A stretch of 64,000 nucleotides of DNA, taken from Allantophomopsis cytisporea. Its lineage: Eukaryota > Ascomycota > Leotiomycetes > Phacidiales > Phacidiaceae. The translations under genes were made by a program, and so were the position numbers. The DNA is taken from NCBI GenBank assembly GCA_024752435.1, contig CP103037.1, positions 2,480,001-2,544,000 on the forward strand, in the 5' to 3' direction. A model generated the notes under the pieces. That model was not told the DNA's origin, did not search any database, and saw nothing but the letters and a program-made list of their open reading frames with translations. Within the stretch, counting starts at the first letter, position 1, and every line of letters begins with the position of its first letter. Positions 22,484 to 33,700 of the stretch are shown in pieces.

Positions 22484-23989
22484 ATGACAGCTGATTATAC
22501 GGAATATCTTGCAGTAAATGTTCTAGGTGACGGTCGAGTTGTAAGTTCCTGGTCTTTAGATTTCTATTACACGCTAACCAACGACTTTCAGATCACATAT
22601 CGCCTTTTAAGTCGGGCTCTGAAAGTTCATGTAAATGCAGCGAAACAGTCAGTAGTAGCCCTAGTACATACTGGCGCGGAATCTGATCCTTGATAGGATG
22701 CTCTACGAATTTCACCGACAGCAAAATGCGAAGAAACAAGGCAGTATTCATGCGACTTATTTGCTCAGTGGGATAAGACGAAAGGAAGAAACGAAAATTA
22801 TTGCGGTCGGCACCCAAGATGGAGATGACGTACAAATGCAAAGCAGCCCATTCATGAGTAGCTCTATGCAGCGAGTGGAGGAGGAGGAGCAAGAGTCCAC
22901 AACCGTACAGACAATTATCTTGGTCAAAGAGGAAGACCTTGACCAAGTAGTTTCTTCTTTTGAGAGATTGTTGTCAATTCACATTTATAGCCTGGAATCT
23001 GCACCTTTGCATGACTTGCAGACCCTTTCAGACGCTACAAGAGAAGTCTTTTCGGCCTACGGTCATGAAGACCCTATGGAACATGGCCAAATCTATGGAA
23101 CGATACAGAACAAGGATGTTCGACGCAGGACAGATCGACGAACTCCCCCACAAAACACCTCCGCTCCTAAAACACAAAAGCAGCGAAGCGTCATAGAAGA
23201 ACCCAAGCCAGCAAGTCAAACACCAACAACCGCCAAGTCTTCACAACCTTCCGCTGCAAAGGATTTCTTTAACAAAGCACAAAGTGACAAAAGAGCCACA
23301 GTTCCAACTTCACAGAATTCTACAAGTAGCGCCCCGACTCTGAAGAGAGATTCTTCAAGTATCTTTGAAGCCTTTGCAAAGGCCAAACCCAAGTCAAAGG
23401 CAGAGCCAACGGACAGCTCGGCGGCCGCTTCGACGCAAGCAAGTGCTGTCGAAGATTCCCCAATGAAGAATGTCTCGGATGATGATGATGAAGAAGATGA
23501 CTACGTTCCTCCCCCACAAGCCTCAAAAGAAAACGTCGACCGTGATAGACAGGCACGAAAAGAGAGGGAATCAATTCTGAGAAAGATGATGGAGGATGAT
23601 GATGACCCTGAACCAGAACCAGTCTCACATGATAGCCCTCTTGAACTCAATGAGGCTGAAGTTATTATTGATTCACCAGCGGTTCCTGAACCAGAGCCAG
23701 TAGTTGAGGTAGACAATGGGAGGAGGCGCGGGAAAAGAAGAGTGATGAAAAAGAAGACTGTGAAGGATGAGGAGGGGTATCTTGGTATGTACGGAACGCG
23801 TGGCTCAAAAACATGGTGCTAATTATCTTCACAGTCACTAAAGAGGAAGCCGTTTGGGAATCTTTCTCAGAGGATGAGCCTGTAGCAGCAAAACCCAGGT
23901 TACAGAGCACACCATCCACGGGTGTGAAGAAGAAGCCAATAACCAAGAATGGTCAGGGGAGTATCATGTCATTCTTTGGGAAGAAGTAA
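22484..23989 (+). CDS. POL32: DNA polymerase delta subunit Pol32/Cdc27 (POLD3)
   Basis: Four exons, 22484-22540, 22592-22647, 22697-23784 and 23835-23989, with introns of 51, 49 and 50 bp, give 451 residues. Pol32/Cdc27 links polymerase delta to PCNA and to the Pol31 subunit. The N-terminal winged-helix region reads ITYRLLSRALKVHVNAAKQ joined to MLYEFHRQQNAKK, then HATYLLSG, as in the family. The middle is a long disordered Lys/Ser/Pro-rich linker with acidic runs. The extreme C terminus carries a perfect PIP box, QGSIMSFF at residues 441-448, followed only by GKK. Donor CA/GTCAGT of intron 2 is weak, but phase and conserved sequence require it. Confidence 0.93.
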
Positions 23990-24240
23990 AAACTACTATT
24001 TTGGGGCTTAACCGTCGTTATTCAGCATAGCAAGGGAATATACTCACTGGAATGAAGAGAGAAGGATTTAGAATATAGCGTACTTGACTCAATAGATGGA
24101 TAACTCAAGAAAATGCCTTGTTATCAAAGAACATGTGTTTGAACGTTGTCAATTACGCTTTTACACAATCCTAGATCGGCCCCACGCTCCATTTAAATGC
24201 TGACGCCCAAACGCCCAAGTTCATGACACTCGTTCCCTTT

Positions 24241-25269
24241 TCAGTCCACAGGAAGTACCTCATCCGCTTTTAGGCCCATCTCCTCGCCGACACGACGAAC
24301 CACATGCTTCAATGCGGTGCATGCTGGGCTATCTGGCCACGCATCGAAGAAGCTCTCCCCATAATCACAGGCCATACCAATTCTTGGATCCAAAGGCACC
24401 TTGCCCAGGAACGGTATTCCCATTTCCTTGGCCAACGCGATCGCACCACCGGTAGTTGCTTGGAAGATCTGGCTCTCATGTGTACACTTGGGGCATACAA
24501 AGCCACTCATGTTCTCCACAATGCCCAAGACTCGGATATCAGCCTTCTTGCAGAAATCGATCTCCTTCCGCACATCCAACAAAGACACTTCCTGCGGAGT
24601 TGTAACGACCACGGCTCCGTCCACTCCACTCTCCTTTAAGAACGAGTTTACACTCAAATGCTCATCACTAGTTCCAGGCGGAGTATCGACCAGCAAGAAG
24701 TCCATGTCACCCCACTCCACATCCTTCAAGAACTGTTTGATTAAACCATTCTTTTTTGGTCCTCTCCAAATGACAGCATCGTCTCGGTTCGGCAACATAA
24801 ACTGTACGCTCATGACCCCAAGATTCTCCAGTACCCACACAGGACTCCATCCTGCGCCACTAACATGTATGGTCTCCGTCTCAACGCCCATCATCTTGGG
24901 TATGCTTGGACCACATATGTCGGTGTCCATAACCCCAACTGTACTCTCAACATTTTGCGCGAATGCATGGGCAAGTAAACTCGTGAATGTCGATTTTCCC
25001 ACACCACCCTTCCCTGATAGAATGAGAACCTTGTGTTTGATACCACTGAGACGTGCGGTGATGACGGGAATATCTGGATCGGGTCCCTTAGGCGCTGATG
25101 CACATATTGCTTGATTTGGGCATCCAGCACAGTTGTCCGCTTTGCCTGCTTGCTCCGACTCGGGGCCAGGACAGTGTTCGGGCTCTGGAGCGACCAGTTG
25201 TGGGGCGGATTTGAGAGGATTTCTGATGACATCTGAGACTTCTTCGGGGGCTTCGAGAGACGGTGCCAT
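24241..25269 (-). CDS. NBP35: Cytosolic Fe-S cluster assembly scaffold Nbp35
   Basis: This is an intact intronless frame of 342 residues. Nbp35 forms the CIA scaffold with Cfd1 and builds 4Fe-4S clusters for cytosolic and nuclear proteins. The N-terminal ferredoxin-like cluster motif CX13CX2CX5C is present (C33, C47, C50, C56), which separates Nbp35 from Cfd1. The deviant Walker A, SGKGGVGKST, is at residues 85-94. The Mrp/Nbp35 signature region includes WRGPKKNGLIKQFL and DFLLVDTPPGTSDEHL. The bridging CPxC pair is C259 and C262. The length is typical. It converges on POL32 (251 bp between stops). Confidence 0.96.
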   Translation of the reverse strand: MAPSLEAPEEVSDVIRNPLKSAPQLVAPEPEHCPGPESEQAGKADNCAGCPNQAICASAPKGPDPDIPVITARLSGIKHKVLILSGKGGVGKSTFTSLLAHAFAQNVESTVGVMDTDICGPSIPKMMGVETETIHVSGAGWSPVWVLENLGVMSVQFMLPNRDDAVIWRGPKKNGLIKQFLKDVEWGDMDFLLVDTPPGTSDEHLSVNSFLKESGVDGAVVVTTPQEVSLLDVRKEIDFCKKADIRVLGIVENMSGFVCPKCTHESQIFQATTGGAIALAKEMGIPFLGKVPLDPRIGMACDYGESFFDAWPDSPACTALKHVVRRVGEEMGLKADEVLPVD

Positions 25270-27034
25270 AACGGCGGTCGCGATAAATAATATGAAAACG
25301 AGTCAATAGAATGATGAGAGGTGTTAAGAAGTGAGGGTTTGTGTCGTTGCGAGTTGGAAATTATTCTTTGGGAGCGGAAATCGGATTGATATCATTGGAG
25401 TGGGAGCCCGAAATGATTGGTAAGGCGGAGATCGGCAGATCGGCTTTTTATCTTATCGATTAACATATCTGCCGACAGTATGTACTGTGTACATATTACG
25501 GACTTTGCCTAGGTGGGTTACGCCGAGGTGAGAACTGCAAAGCTCAAAATCACAGGATAGGTATTTCACGTGCCTAATAGTTAGAATGCCTGAATTTCTT
25601 TTAAGGTGAGTTTGGTACTTTGGTACCTTACATACCTTACCTTACCTATCGTATGTATACTGCAGGTGGGATGTGCATGGTGGAGTGTGAGATACCCCGT
25701 AATCACATGCAAAACCCAATGGCTATGGTGCCATCGTGAGGTCTGTTCACCCTTGTGGATACATACATACGATGAATCCAACTACATACGTACATACATA
25801 CCAATTGGTTGCGGCTAGTGATCCGCGGAATATATGTAATGTAATTGAGGTGGTTGATATGCATGGGGAGTTTATGGTATGCCTTTCCTTACTATGTAGC
25901 TGTTGATATTGATATAATAATAATATTATTATTCCCTCGTTCCCCTTATTCGTTCTACATGTATACAACTTGCGGAAACAACAAGATAATAATTATGTAT
26001 GGTTATCAAATGTATTCACGTGGTAGTTGTATGCAATATGTCAGTAGATGTTTCCTCAAATCCAATAACAAATACTGTGATTCATCATTCATATGGACAG
26101 GTGCATGCATTGTAAGGTGAAGTTTAACTTCAATACCCAATCGCCCACTTGAAACTCTCAGCAAAGGGACAAAAACAAAAGGAAAACAAGAGAATTGAGT
26201 CGGAGATGGACCTGGTACCTTCAGCCGTGTGGCGGGGTACTCAAATGCAAACAACGCCAATTACTCTGTAAAGTACCCTTGATTGTCCACTTTATTCCCA
26301 ATATGCTCAACCTTGAATCCAAGTGTAAACACTTATACGCATGTGTGCATGTATGGATATGTACGTAAGGTGACCGACTTTATACCGAGATGCATAGGTA
26401 GGTAGGCACTCAGCCAGGTACCTCGCACTCAACAAATCGTCGAAGAAACAAGTAAAGCCTAAGGTAGACGAAGGCATGTAAACAAACACCTGGCGACAAA
26501 TCTCTCTCCAGGCCGTGAACCCCACACAACTAGTCCTGTACATACATATGACCAAAAATTATATGTAAATATGTTGCTGTCGGTAACATGGCCCCGCAAG
26601 CCAAAGCATCCGTTCGTAGCCTATGGAAGCTTGCACCACCCATCTAGGTAAGGTAAGGTCAAGGTGACCACGACTTGGATCAGAAACTAACGACGTACTG
26701 CGGAGTACTGAGTATCAACCACCTCTCGCTGTCTCTTGTTTTTGAGGGCTCCGTGTCCTCCCCTCCCAATCTTCTCTACGATTTATCATACAATCTTATT
26801 TTTACCTCCAGTCAAACACTCCAAATACATGATCTAGGAGCACTTTCCAACCTCGAATCCAATGTTTTTGACCTTGCACTCTTTTGCGTGATATTATCGA
26901 CGTTGCCAGAGCGCCAACTATCCCATCGCAGCATTGAATAATATTACCAAGCCGATCAACCACCTTACGATCTTCTCCATTTCCAAGCTATCCCCCTGTG
27001 GCTGCCCCTCTACAGCCCTCTGGGTACTTCTGTA
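25270..27034. promoter_or_regulatory. Long divergent region NBP35 / CHO2
   Basis: These 1765 bp without a supportable gene hold ACATAC/CTTACC-type simple repeats near 25620-25800 and an AATAAT run near 25915. An AGGTACCT palindrome lies near 26416, and a pyrimidine-rich stretch lies before the CHO2 start. The short ORFs have no family signature. Confidence 0.45.
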
Positions 27035-30000
27035 ATGGAGTCAAACGCCGACCCGAAGGTTTCGACAGATGGCCTCAGAGAAAGGCATACAGTCAATCCG
27101 CCCATTGCATCCACGCGACCAGTCGCCCAAGATGAAAACCATAGCAAAAACAGCAACCATGAAATGAAGGAAAAGAAGACCTTTGGTCGTACTCCTGATG
27201 GCACGAGTAAGTGTACATGTTACTTCCAGAACCAACACCACCTGGTTCAATTGTCTCCAAGACACAGTGGCTGATAATGCTGTAAAATAGTCTTTACAGT
27301 TCCCAGCACACATGATATGGTCTCCCAATTGCTCGATCCCCGTCAACCGAAGAATCTGTCAGATGCTGTGGTTCTTGGTATTCTGGTACTACACATCCTC
27401 ATTCTCTGTGCTTTGCCTACATACTTGAGTCGCCCGTTCTTCGCTGCAATCTTTCTCTTCTGGCGTGGCTGCTACAATGTGGGTATCGGCTATTTGCTAC
27501 AGATTCAATCCAATCATCGCCGATTGGTCACATGGGCAAAGAAGACGCAGTTGTTCGAGAATCCGGCAACGGGTAAGAACCCTCGCCCCTGGCTGTATAA
27601 CCTGGTCAAACGTGAATTGGAAACCAAAATTCCCGAAGACTACAAGTTTGAGGAAGCTCCTATCGAATACAATACCTGGTTGGTTTTTCGCCGAATTGTC
27701 GATCTGATCTTGATGTGCGATTTCACATCATACTGTCTATTCGCCATTGCTTGTGGTGGCCGTCCAGTTGGTGAGGGTCTTTTAATGACTGCTGCCCGAT
27801 GGGTCACTGGAATTATCCTAATTGGCTTCAATCTTTGGGTGAAACTCGATGCACATCGTGTTGTTAAAGATTATGCCTGGTACTGGGGTGATTTCTTTTA
27901 CTTGATCGATCAAGAGTTGACTTTTGATGGCGTTTTCGAAATGGCCCCTCACCCCATGTATTCTGTTGGATACGCCGGTTATTATGGAATCTCAATGATG
28001 GCCGCAAGTTACAATGTGCTATTCATCTCTATCATTGCGCATGCAGCTCAATTTGTCTTCCTTATATACGTGGAGAATCCTCACATTGACAAGACGTACA
28101 ACCCACCTCCACCGCGTAAACGAAACACTAACCCGAGCCCGAGCGACTTTGCCCATGCTACCGAGTCTGCTGTTCATCGTGAAGCTTTGGAGTATGTTGA
28201 AGCGCCGCTTCCTCCACCTTTGGCTTCGAATTCCCAGCCATCACCTGTACATAACTTGATGGGACTGAAGAACATTGACCTGTTCCGCATCACAGATCTT
28301 TCTGTACTGCTTCTCCAGGGCTATGTTATTGCCATTGCTGCTTCCACGCCGAGTACGCCTGTTTTCCAAGCACTATTCTTATTGAATGCAGCTGCATGGA
28401 GGCTTTGGTATACTTGCGGGTTAGGTTATATCTTGGCCTGTCAATCTGACCAGAAGATGTGGACTCGTCACTTTGTGAAATACGGTGAGAGCACAGAGGA
28501 GGCCTGGCGCCAATGGAAGGGCATGTACCATATCAGTATGACCATGTGCTATGCCAGCTTCATCGCGGCTTGTTGGAAGATGTATTTATTCCCAACTGAC
28601 TGGGGTTATGGACTCGTCTTGCTGAAGCATGTGATTGGAGCTGGACTTGTCGCATTACATCTTTGGACGTCCTTCAGCATCTATGACTCTCTTGGGGAGT
28701 TCGGCTGGTTCTTTGGCGATTTCTTCTTCGATCACGCTCCTAAACTCACCTATAGTGGAATCTACAGATACTTGAACAATCCCGAGCGTATCATTGGATT
28801 GGCTGGAATTTGGGGCGCCGTGTTCATTACGGGCAGTCAAGCTATCTTTTTTCTTGCCCTCCTCAGCCATATGCTTATTCTCGGCTTCATTCAATTTGTC
28901 GAGAAACCACATATGCAGAAGCTCTATGGTCGAAATCTGCGTGAAGAGGCTGGTCTTACTAAGACAATCAAGCAGTCTCTACCATCTTCATTCAAGCAAC
29001 TTCAAGGAAGTATGGACAAGGTTCTTGGAGATACAGGTCACTTCGTTGAGGAGTTCCTCGATGCTGCCAGGCCCAAACTTGCGGCAGGCGTTTCGATGAT
29101 TGTTAAAGATACTACAGCACTGTTTAGCCAGTACCCAGCCCGATTAACATTGACACGTCTTGCGCCGGATCTTGCCGGATTTGACCCAAAGGACTACTCT
29201 CTCAGTGTCGAGAGAGAGCCGTCTTCTGCTCTGGCAGCTAGCCAACGAGTGTCAGAAAAGGAGGGACAGACGGGGAGACTCCCCCAAGAACGACGAAGTG
29301 AATTCACTCCAGTTATTCTCGAGTATGGCGCTCCAATCAAGGTTAAATGGACAGCACCTATCAATCACTCTCGAAAGGACTGGGTTGGTTTATATATGGT
29401 AGCCGATAACGCCTCTCGTTCTGCAACTCGTATCTCATCTGCAGGTAGATGGGTCGCTACTGTTCCCAACGAATATGATTCTACTACAGCTGACAAGAGA
29501 ATTCTTGTCTCTGACAAAATTGTTTCTGGGGCCCAACGCCGTGACGGATCTGAACTAGATTATGTTGAGGGTGAGATGGTGTTCGAAGGCGACAAACTCT
29601 GGTGGACCCATGGTGTGTTCGAGTTCCGTTATCATCATGATGGAAAGCACAATGTTATGGCCATTTCATTACCCTTTGAAATTCGTATTGGCCGCTTTGA
29701 TGAGGAGGATGTCTCAATTATCACCCCTGAATCGACGTCCTTAACCTCATCCATCAAATCGTCTTCGAACATTCTTCGCAGCGCAGTTGAAACAGCTCTA
29801 CTACCTATCGTTCGAAACTGCTTTGACCGAGATCCGGAGATTGCACCAAACACCGTGGATGAGAGCTTTGGGTGTCTGGTAGAAAGGGATGGAAAGTATG
29901 CTAAGAGAGTCGTGTTCGCTGTACACCAAATGTTTGGTATTGAATTCGCTCCCGGTGTTGTTCAAGCAGATGGAAATGTTCGAAATTTGGCATGGAGAAT

Positions 30001-30268
30001 CTGCAATGCGAAGCAGGTTTTGGTAAGTCGATTTGATTTAATACCCGTCATCTTGTATGGGTTGATTTGGATCCTTTCTCAATCCATCCGTGGGAGCTCC
30101 GTCCTTTTATTCCCCTCCTTCTCTGAAGCATTGGAAAAAGAGCAAACCACCTCTTCAAGGTGGTATTCATTATGTGAAGAACATTGGTTGATTAAATATA
30201 AACAGGCACCTTACAGCATGTCTCATTCCAAGGGAAGTACAACACCGGTTGGCAACAAAGATGAATAG
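27035..30268 (+). CDS. CHO2: Phosphatidylethanolamine N-methyltransferase Cho2
   Basis: Three exons, 27035-27206, 27291-30022 and 30206-30268, with introns of 84 and 183 bp, give 988 residues. Cho2 catalyses the first methylation of phosphatidylethanolamine on the way to phosphatidylcholine in the ER. The first intron joins GRTPDGT to IFTVPSTHDMVSQLLDP, a well-conserved start. Two PEMT-type membrane modules follow, each with the FxxGDFFF/YWGDFFY and HPMYSVGYAGYYG or NNPERIIGLAGIWG motif region and many hydrophobic helices. A soluble C-terminal part with WTAPINHSRKDWVGLYMV is typical of fungal Cho2. The last exon encodes APYSMSHSKGS and is needed for the conserved C terminus (NLAWRICNAKQVL then APYSMS). 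If the last intron is retained, the frame stays open (see separate entry). Confidence 0.95.
30023..30205 (+). other. CHO2 last intron, in-frame and open if retained
   Basis: The intron starts GTAAGT and ends AACAG. It is 183 bp, i.e. 61 codons, with no in-frame stop, whereas most other introns in this core are 45-84 bp. Retention would insert 61 residues with a hydrophobic stretch (LIPVILYGLIWILSQS) before the conserved last 20 residues. Confidence 0.7.
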
Positions 30269-31535
30269 CTGTGGGAGGGGGGAGAAGATGGCTTCTAGAT
30301 GTATATACCGGACGGCTGTGAGCCACAATGTGTATTGAGCAGGACTTATTTTTGATACCCTTGGTAGCTTGAGTGCTAGTAGAGATGAGAGACCAGAGAT
30401 GGTTTTTACATAGTCTTCTTGGGAATGTACTATTGCATTGCGTGGGTGGGTAGGATAGAGTGCGCAGATAATCATTCCTTTATAGTGTAAGAGTGCATCA
30501 CATGGTATATACTCTCAGGAAAATACCTGTCACCTCAATCTATTTTATGTCGTTATCAGTAATTTTTCATTGAGGTAATCGCGTTTTTCCGACAGTTCAT
30601 TGTTTTTACTCCTTGATATATGTTAGTTGTCTTTCGACGCCTGGTGAGTCTCATTGCATGTAATCATCTGTTAGCCGAGTCTACTCATTGTGATGTAGAA
30701 TTCTGCTTTTGCATGTGTACCTCGTCACCAACCTGGTCTCATATCCGATAGCATGTACAAAGCCGACTTGTTTCTATTCATCAGAGCAGCAGGTGGTCAG
30801 TATCCGCAAGAGTACAGATTTGTTCATACCTAAAGACCTGCAAGAGGATGGACGACTATATGTACGCATTGAGTTCGTCACATGTCACATCACAAACTTC
30901 AAGATATCTCATGCGCGCACATTTAGGCCTTACAGATTACAACTTAGACAACAGGTGTTGCTATTGTAGAATCTAGAGTACTTGCAATGTCAGAGCCAAC
31001 TAAATCCGCCCCGGGTTCAATCTCAAGATCAACAACAGAACTTCTACTATCAAGAAGGCTGCTGGACGACAGGCACCTGCTACACTACACGACACTCTAC
31101 AAGACGTGTTTTCATCGAACCATACATGACACTTCCACCCCAGCACGGATAATAAGAGGCGAGGGCAAAAGAGAAAGTCAACGAAGACGTTGAGTAAACC
31201 GGAAAAAGTACAATTCGAAGAGAGCTGAATTCGACGAGGGGATCTTATAGAAAAGTAATTAAGGACATTGTACCCGAAAAGAAAAACGTAGAAGAAAAAA
31301 AGGTAAGTTTTAGTAGCTCTAACACGCAGATCGTGTACCACTTGGATTCACCGTAGGTCGACCGCCATTGCTCCCTCAGTGCGTCGAAGCCTCGGAGCCA
31401 GACATACGCATACATTAATACTCTCTCATCCATAAACCATCCCGTCCCAAAACGCTGCGCAATGCTTTTTTTGCTCGCCCACCCGTGTCTTTGAGTCGTT
31501 ATGTTGCACTTCCATATGTGTGCTCTTCCACCTCT
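30269..31535. other. Convergent intergenic region CHO2 / RAS1
   Basis: These 1267 bp lie between two stop codons. No coding or RNA gene is recognised; it should contain both 3' UTRs. Confidence 0.5.
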
Positions 31536-32406
31536 TTACATTATTACACAGCAGCAGCCTCCTCTGGCCTCTCCACCCTCGCCAACCTCCATCTTGGATT
31601 GAGGACCGTTGCCGCCAGATGCTCCTCCACCACCAGCCGAGTATCCTGACATCTCTTTGTTATATCTGCGTATTTCACGAACGATGTCAAAGAATGCGTT
31701 GTCAACGTTAATGCGGGATTTGGCGGATGTCTCGATGAACTTGCAACCGAACCCCTTGGCCAATGCCTCTCCCTCTGGATGCAGATTAGTATGCGTCTAT
31801 AGACAATGTTGGCCAACTAGGCGTAGTCGGTGACCTACCTTGCTTTGATACTTGTCTCTCACCCTCCAAATCGCACTTGTTACCAACAACAATGATTGGG
31901 AAGTAGTCCTTGTCCTTGACTCTCAAGATTTGTTGTTGGAAGGTTTGAATCTCCTCGAATGATTGCCTCGACGTGATGGAGTATACCAACAAAAATCCTT
32001 CACCCGTTCGCATGTACTGTTCTCTCATAGCAGAGTACTCCTCCTGGCCAGCGGTATCGAGCACATCGAGAAGTGCGACCTCATCATCGATAACACATTG
32101 CTTACGGTAGGAATCTGCTCGAAGATGGACGTAGTTAGCAAGCCGTTCATTCGCGACGGATAAAGATGCGAGTCAAAGGGGATGTGACCTGCTCACCTTC
32201 AATAGTTGGATCATATTCATCAACGAAGTGACTTTGAATCAACTGGATTGTCAAACAAGACTTTCCGACACCACCACCTCCAACGACAACCAACTTGTAT
32301 TCTCGTAGAAACTGATGAACAGGAGGTTAGCGGGAACGGGCGCCAATATACGGGGGAGTTTGAGTTGCAGAGCTCCTCGGAGGTTGCGCCTCACCTTTGA
32401 AGCCAT
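31536..32406 (-). CDS. RAS1: Ras GTPase, Ras1/RasA type
   Basis: Four exons, 32406-32395 (only 12 nt), 32311-32197, 32114-31839 and 31774-31536, with introns of 83, 82 and 64 bp, give 213 residues. It is a membrane-anchored small GTPase controlling growth, polarity and cAMP/MAPK signalling. The P-loop GGGGVGKS is at residues 15-22. The effector loop YDPTIEDSYRKQ spans the second intron, DTAGQEEYSAMREQYMR gives switch II with the catalytic Gln66 position, and NKCD and ETSAK complete the guanine-binding site. The hypervariable tail is Gly-rich and ends in CCCVIM, a CAAX box for farnesylation with upstream palmitoylation-type cysteines. The P-loop and Gln are of wild-type form. Confidence 0.97.
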
Positions 32407-32674
32407 TATTAGATAGTATGAGTGATGTTTGTATTTTCGCAAACCACGGATGTGTAGTTGTTGCTAGCTATTGATGCAGCTTTGAGGGGGGGTGGGTGTG
32501 CGAGTTTTTGGATGTTCGTCGCTAAGTAGGAATTGAAGGGGGTTGATTGAAAGTGCGGCGGGTAGGAGCTTTGAGGGATTGCGAGGTCAGGTAATGCGCA
32601 GACCGGGCAGTAGAAAATTAGATGGATAAGGGCGAGCGAGCTGCTAAATTATTGCTGATTATGCGTCGATGGGA

Positions 32675-32732
32675 TTTTCCCTTTCTTCCCTTTCTTCCCT
32701 TTCTTCCCTTTCTTTCCCTTTTCTTCCCTTTT
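32675..32732. repeat. TTTCTTCCC tandem repeat
   Basis: About six imperfect copies of a 9-bp unit (CTTTCTTCC) lie about 270-330 bp upstream of the RAS1 ATG. On the RAS1 strand this is an all-purine GGGAAGAAA tract. Confidence 0.8.
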
Positions 32733-33680
32733 ATCTTCGGTTGGTGTTATTTGTTTTTAAATGTCTTTGAGGAGCTTGCGACTTTTGATTTTGATTGTTG
32801 GTCTGATGGTTGATAAGCGGTTCTTCGTTGATGAGAATCCGAAGTGTTTGTTGATGAGGGAATGAATGATTGCGTTGGTATGGTATTGAGGTGGTATGGG
32901 GGAGAAGGGAAAAAGCGAATTGGGGGGATTGTTTTTGGATGTTTGTACTTGTAGGGTGGTAAGGTACCTAGGTACTGCTAGACTCTGGATATCGACACTC
33001 CCGAGAACTGATATAATCACTCCCCTTTGAATACATCCTTACCACCATATCGCTCTGTGGCTTGGTGGTTGTATCCGTGCGCTCCTAAAATCTACACCAC
33101 GCAATTACTCTACTCTACTCAACTCACTTTACTGCGCAGGATGTACATATTAAGTATTTATCGAAGTACATACTGTACATATATCATGTATGTTGTACTC
33201 CCTCTGGTACAACGGACATATTCATCATCTCCGGTCCTTTGCATGATATCTGCATCTTCTAGGTCTCTCAATGTTGATTCACCAAAAAGAGACATCGTTG
33301 TAAGTAAGCAGATATGCCCATCCAGCACTCTGCTAGTCGTCACATAAGTAAATGTAGTGGTAGGTAGTAGGTACATACGTCGGTGCCTTATGCAAACAGA
33401 TCTCGACAAAGTACCTAGCAGGACGCCTCCAATTGTGAGTAAGTCCATAAGTACACACAAGAAGTGCCAACACCAAATATTGCTACCTACCATGAAGCAT
33501 CTACAGCTACTTAGAGAAATATATGCCTAATATATGTACTACATTACTTAATTTACTACTGCAAACGAGCCACCACTCTACTAAGAATATCCATATCACT
33601 CACTCACTGACTACCTTATCGTCTGCTTCCCGACACCATTCGGGAAAAGTCAAAGCAAATACGCACACTCTCAAATTTCC

Positions 33681-33700
33681 TCTCTCTCTCTCTCTCTCTC
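33681..33700. repeat. (TC)10 microsatellite
   Basis: An uninterrupted TC dinucleotide run lies in intergenic DNA. Confidence 0.9.

Noticed and set aside
24401..25114. 237-codon plus-strand ORF
   Set aside because: It lies wholly within NBP35 on the opposite strand, whose cluster ligands and P-loop are intact.
8168..31535. Membrane-traffic and lipid genes (FIG4, TRS85, CHM7, CHO2) as a functional cluster
   Set aside because: They are unrelated housekeeping genes interspersed with DNA repair and Fe-S genes; no shared promoters or co-orientation support a cluster.
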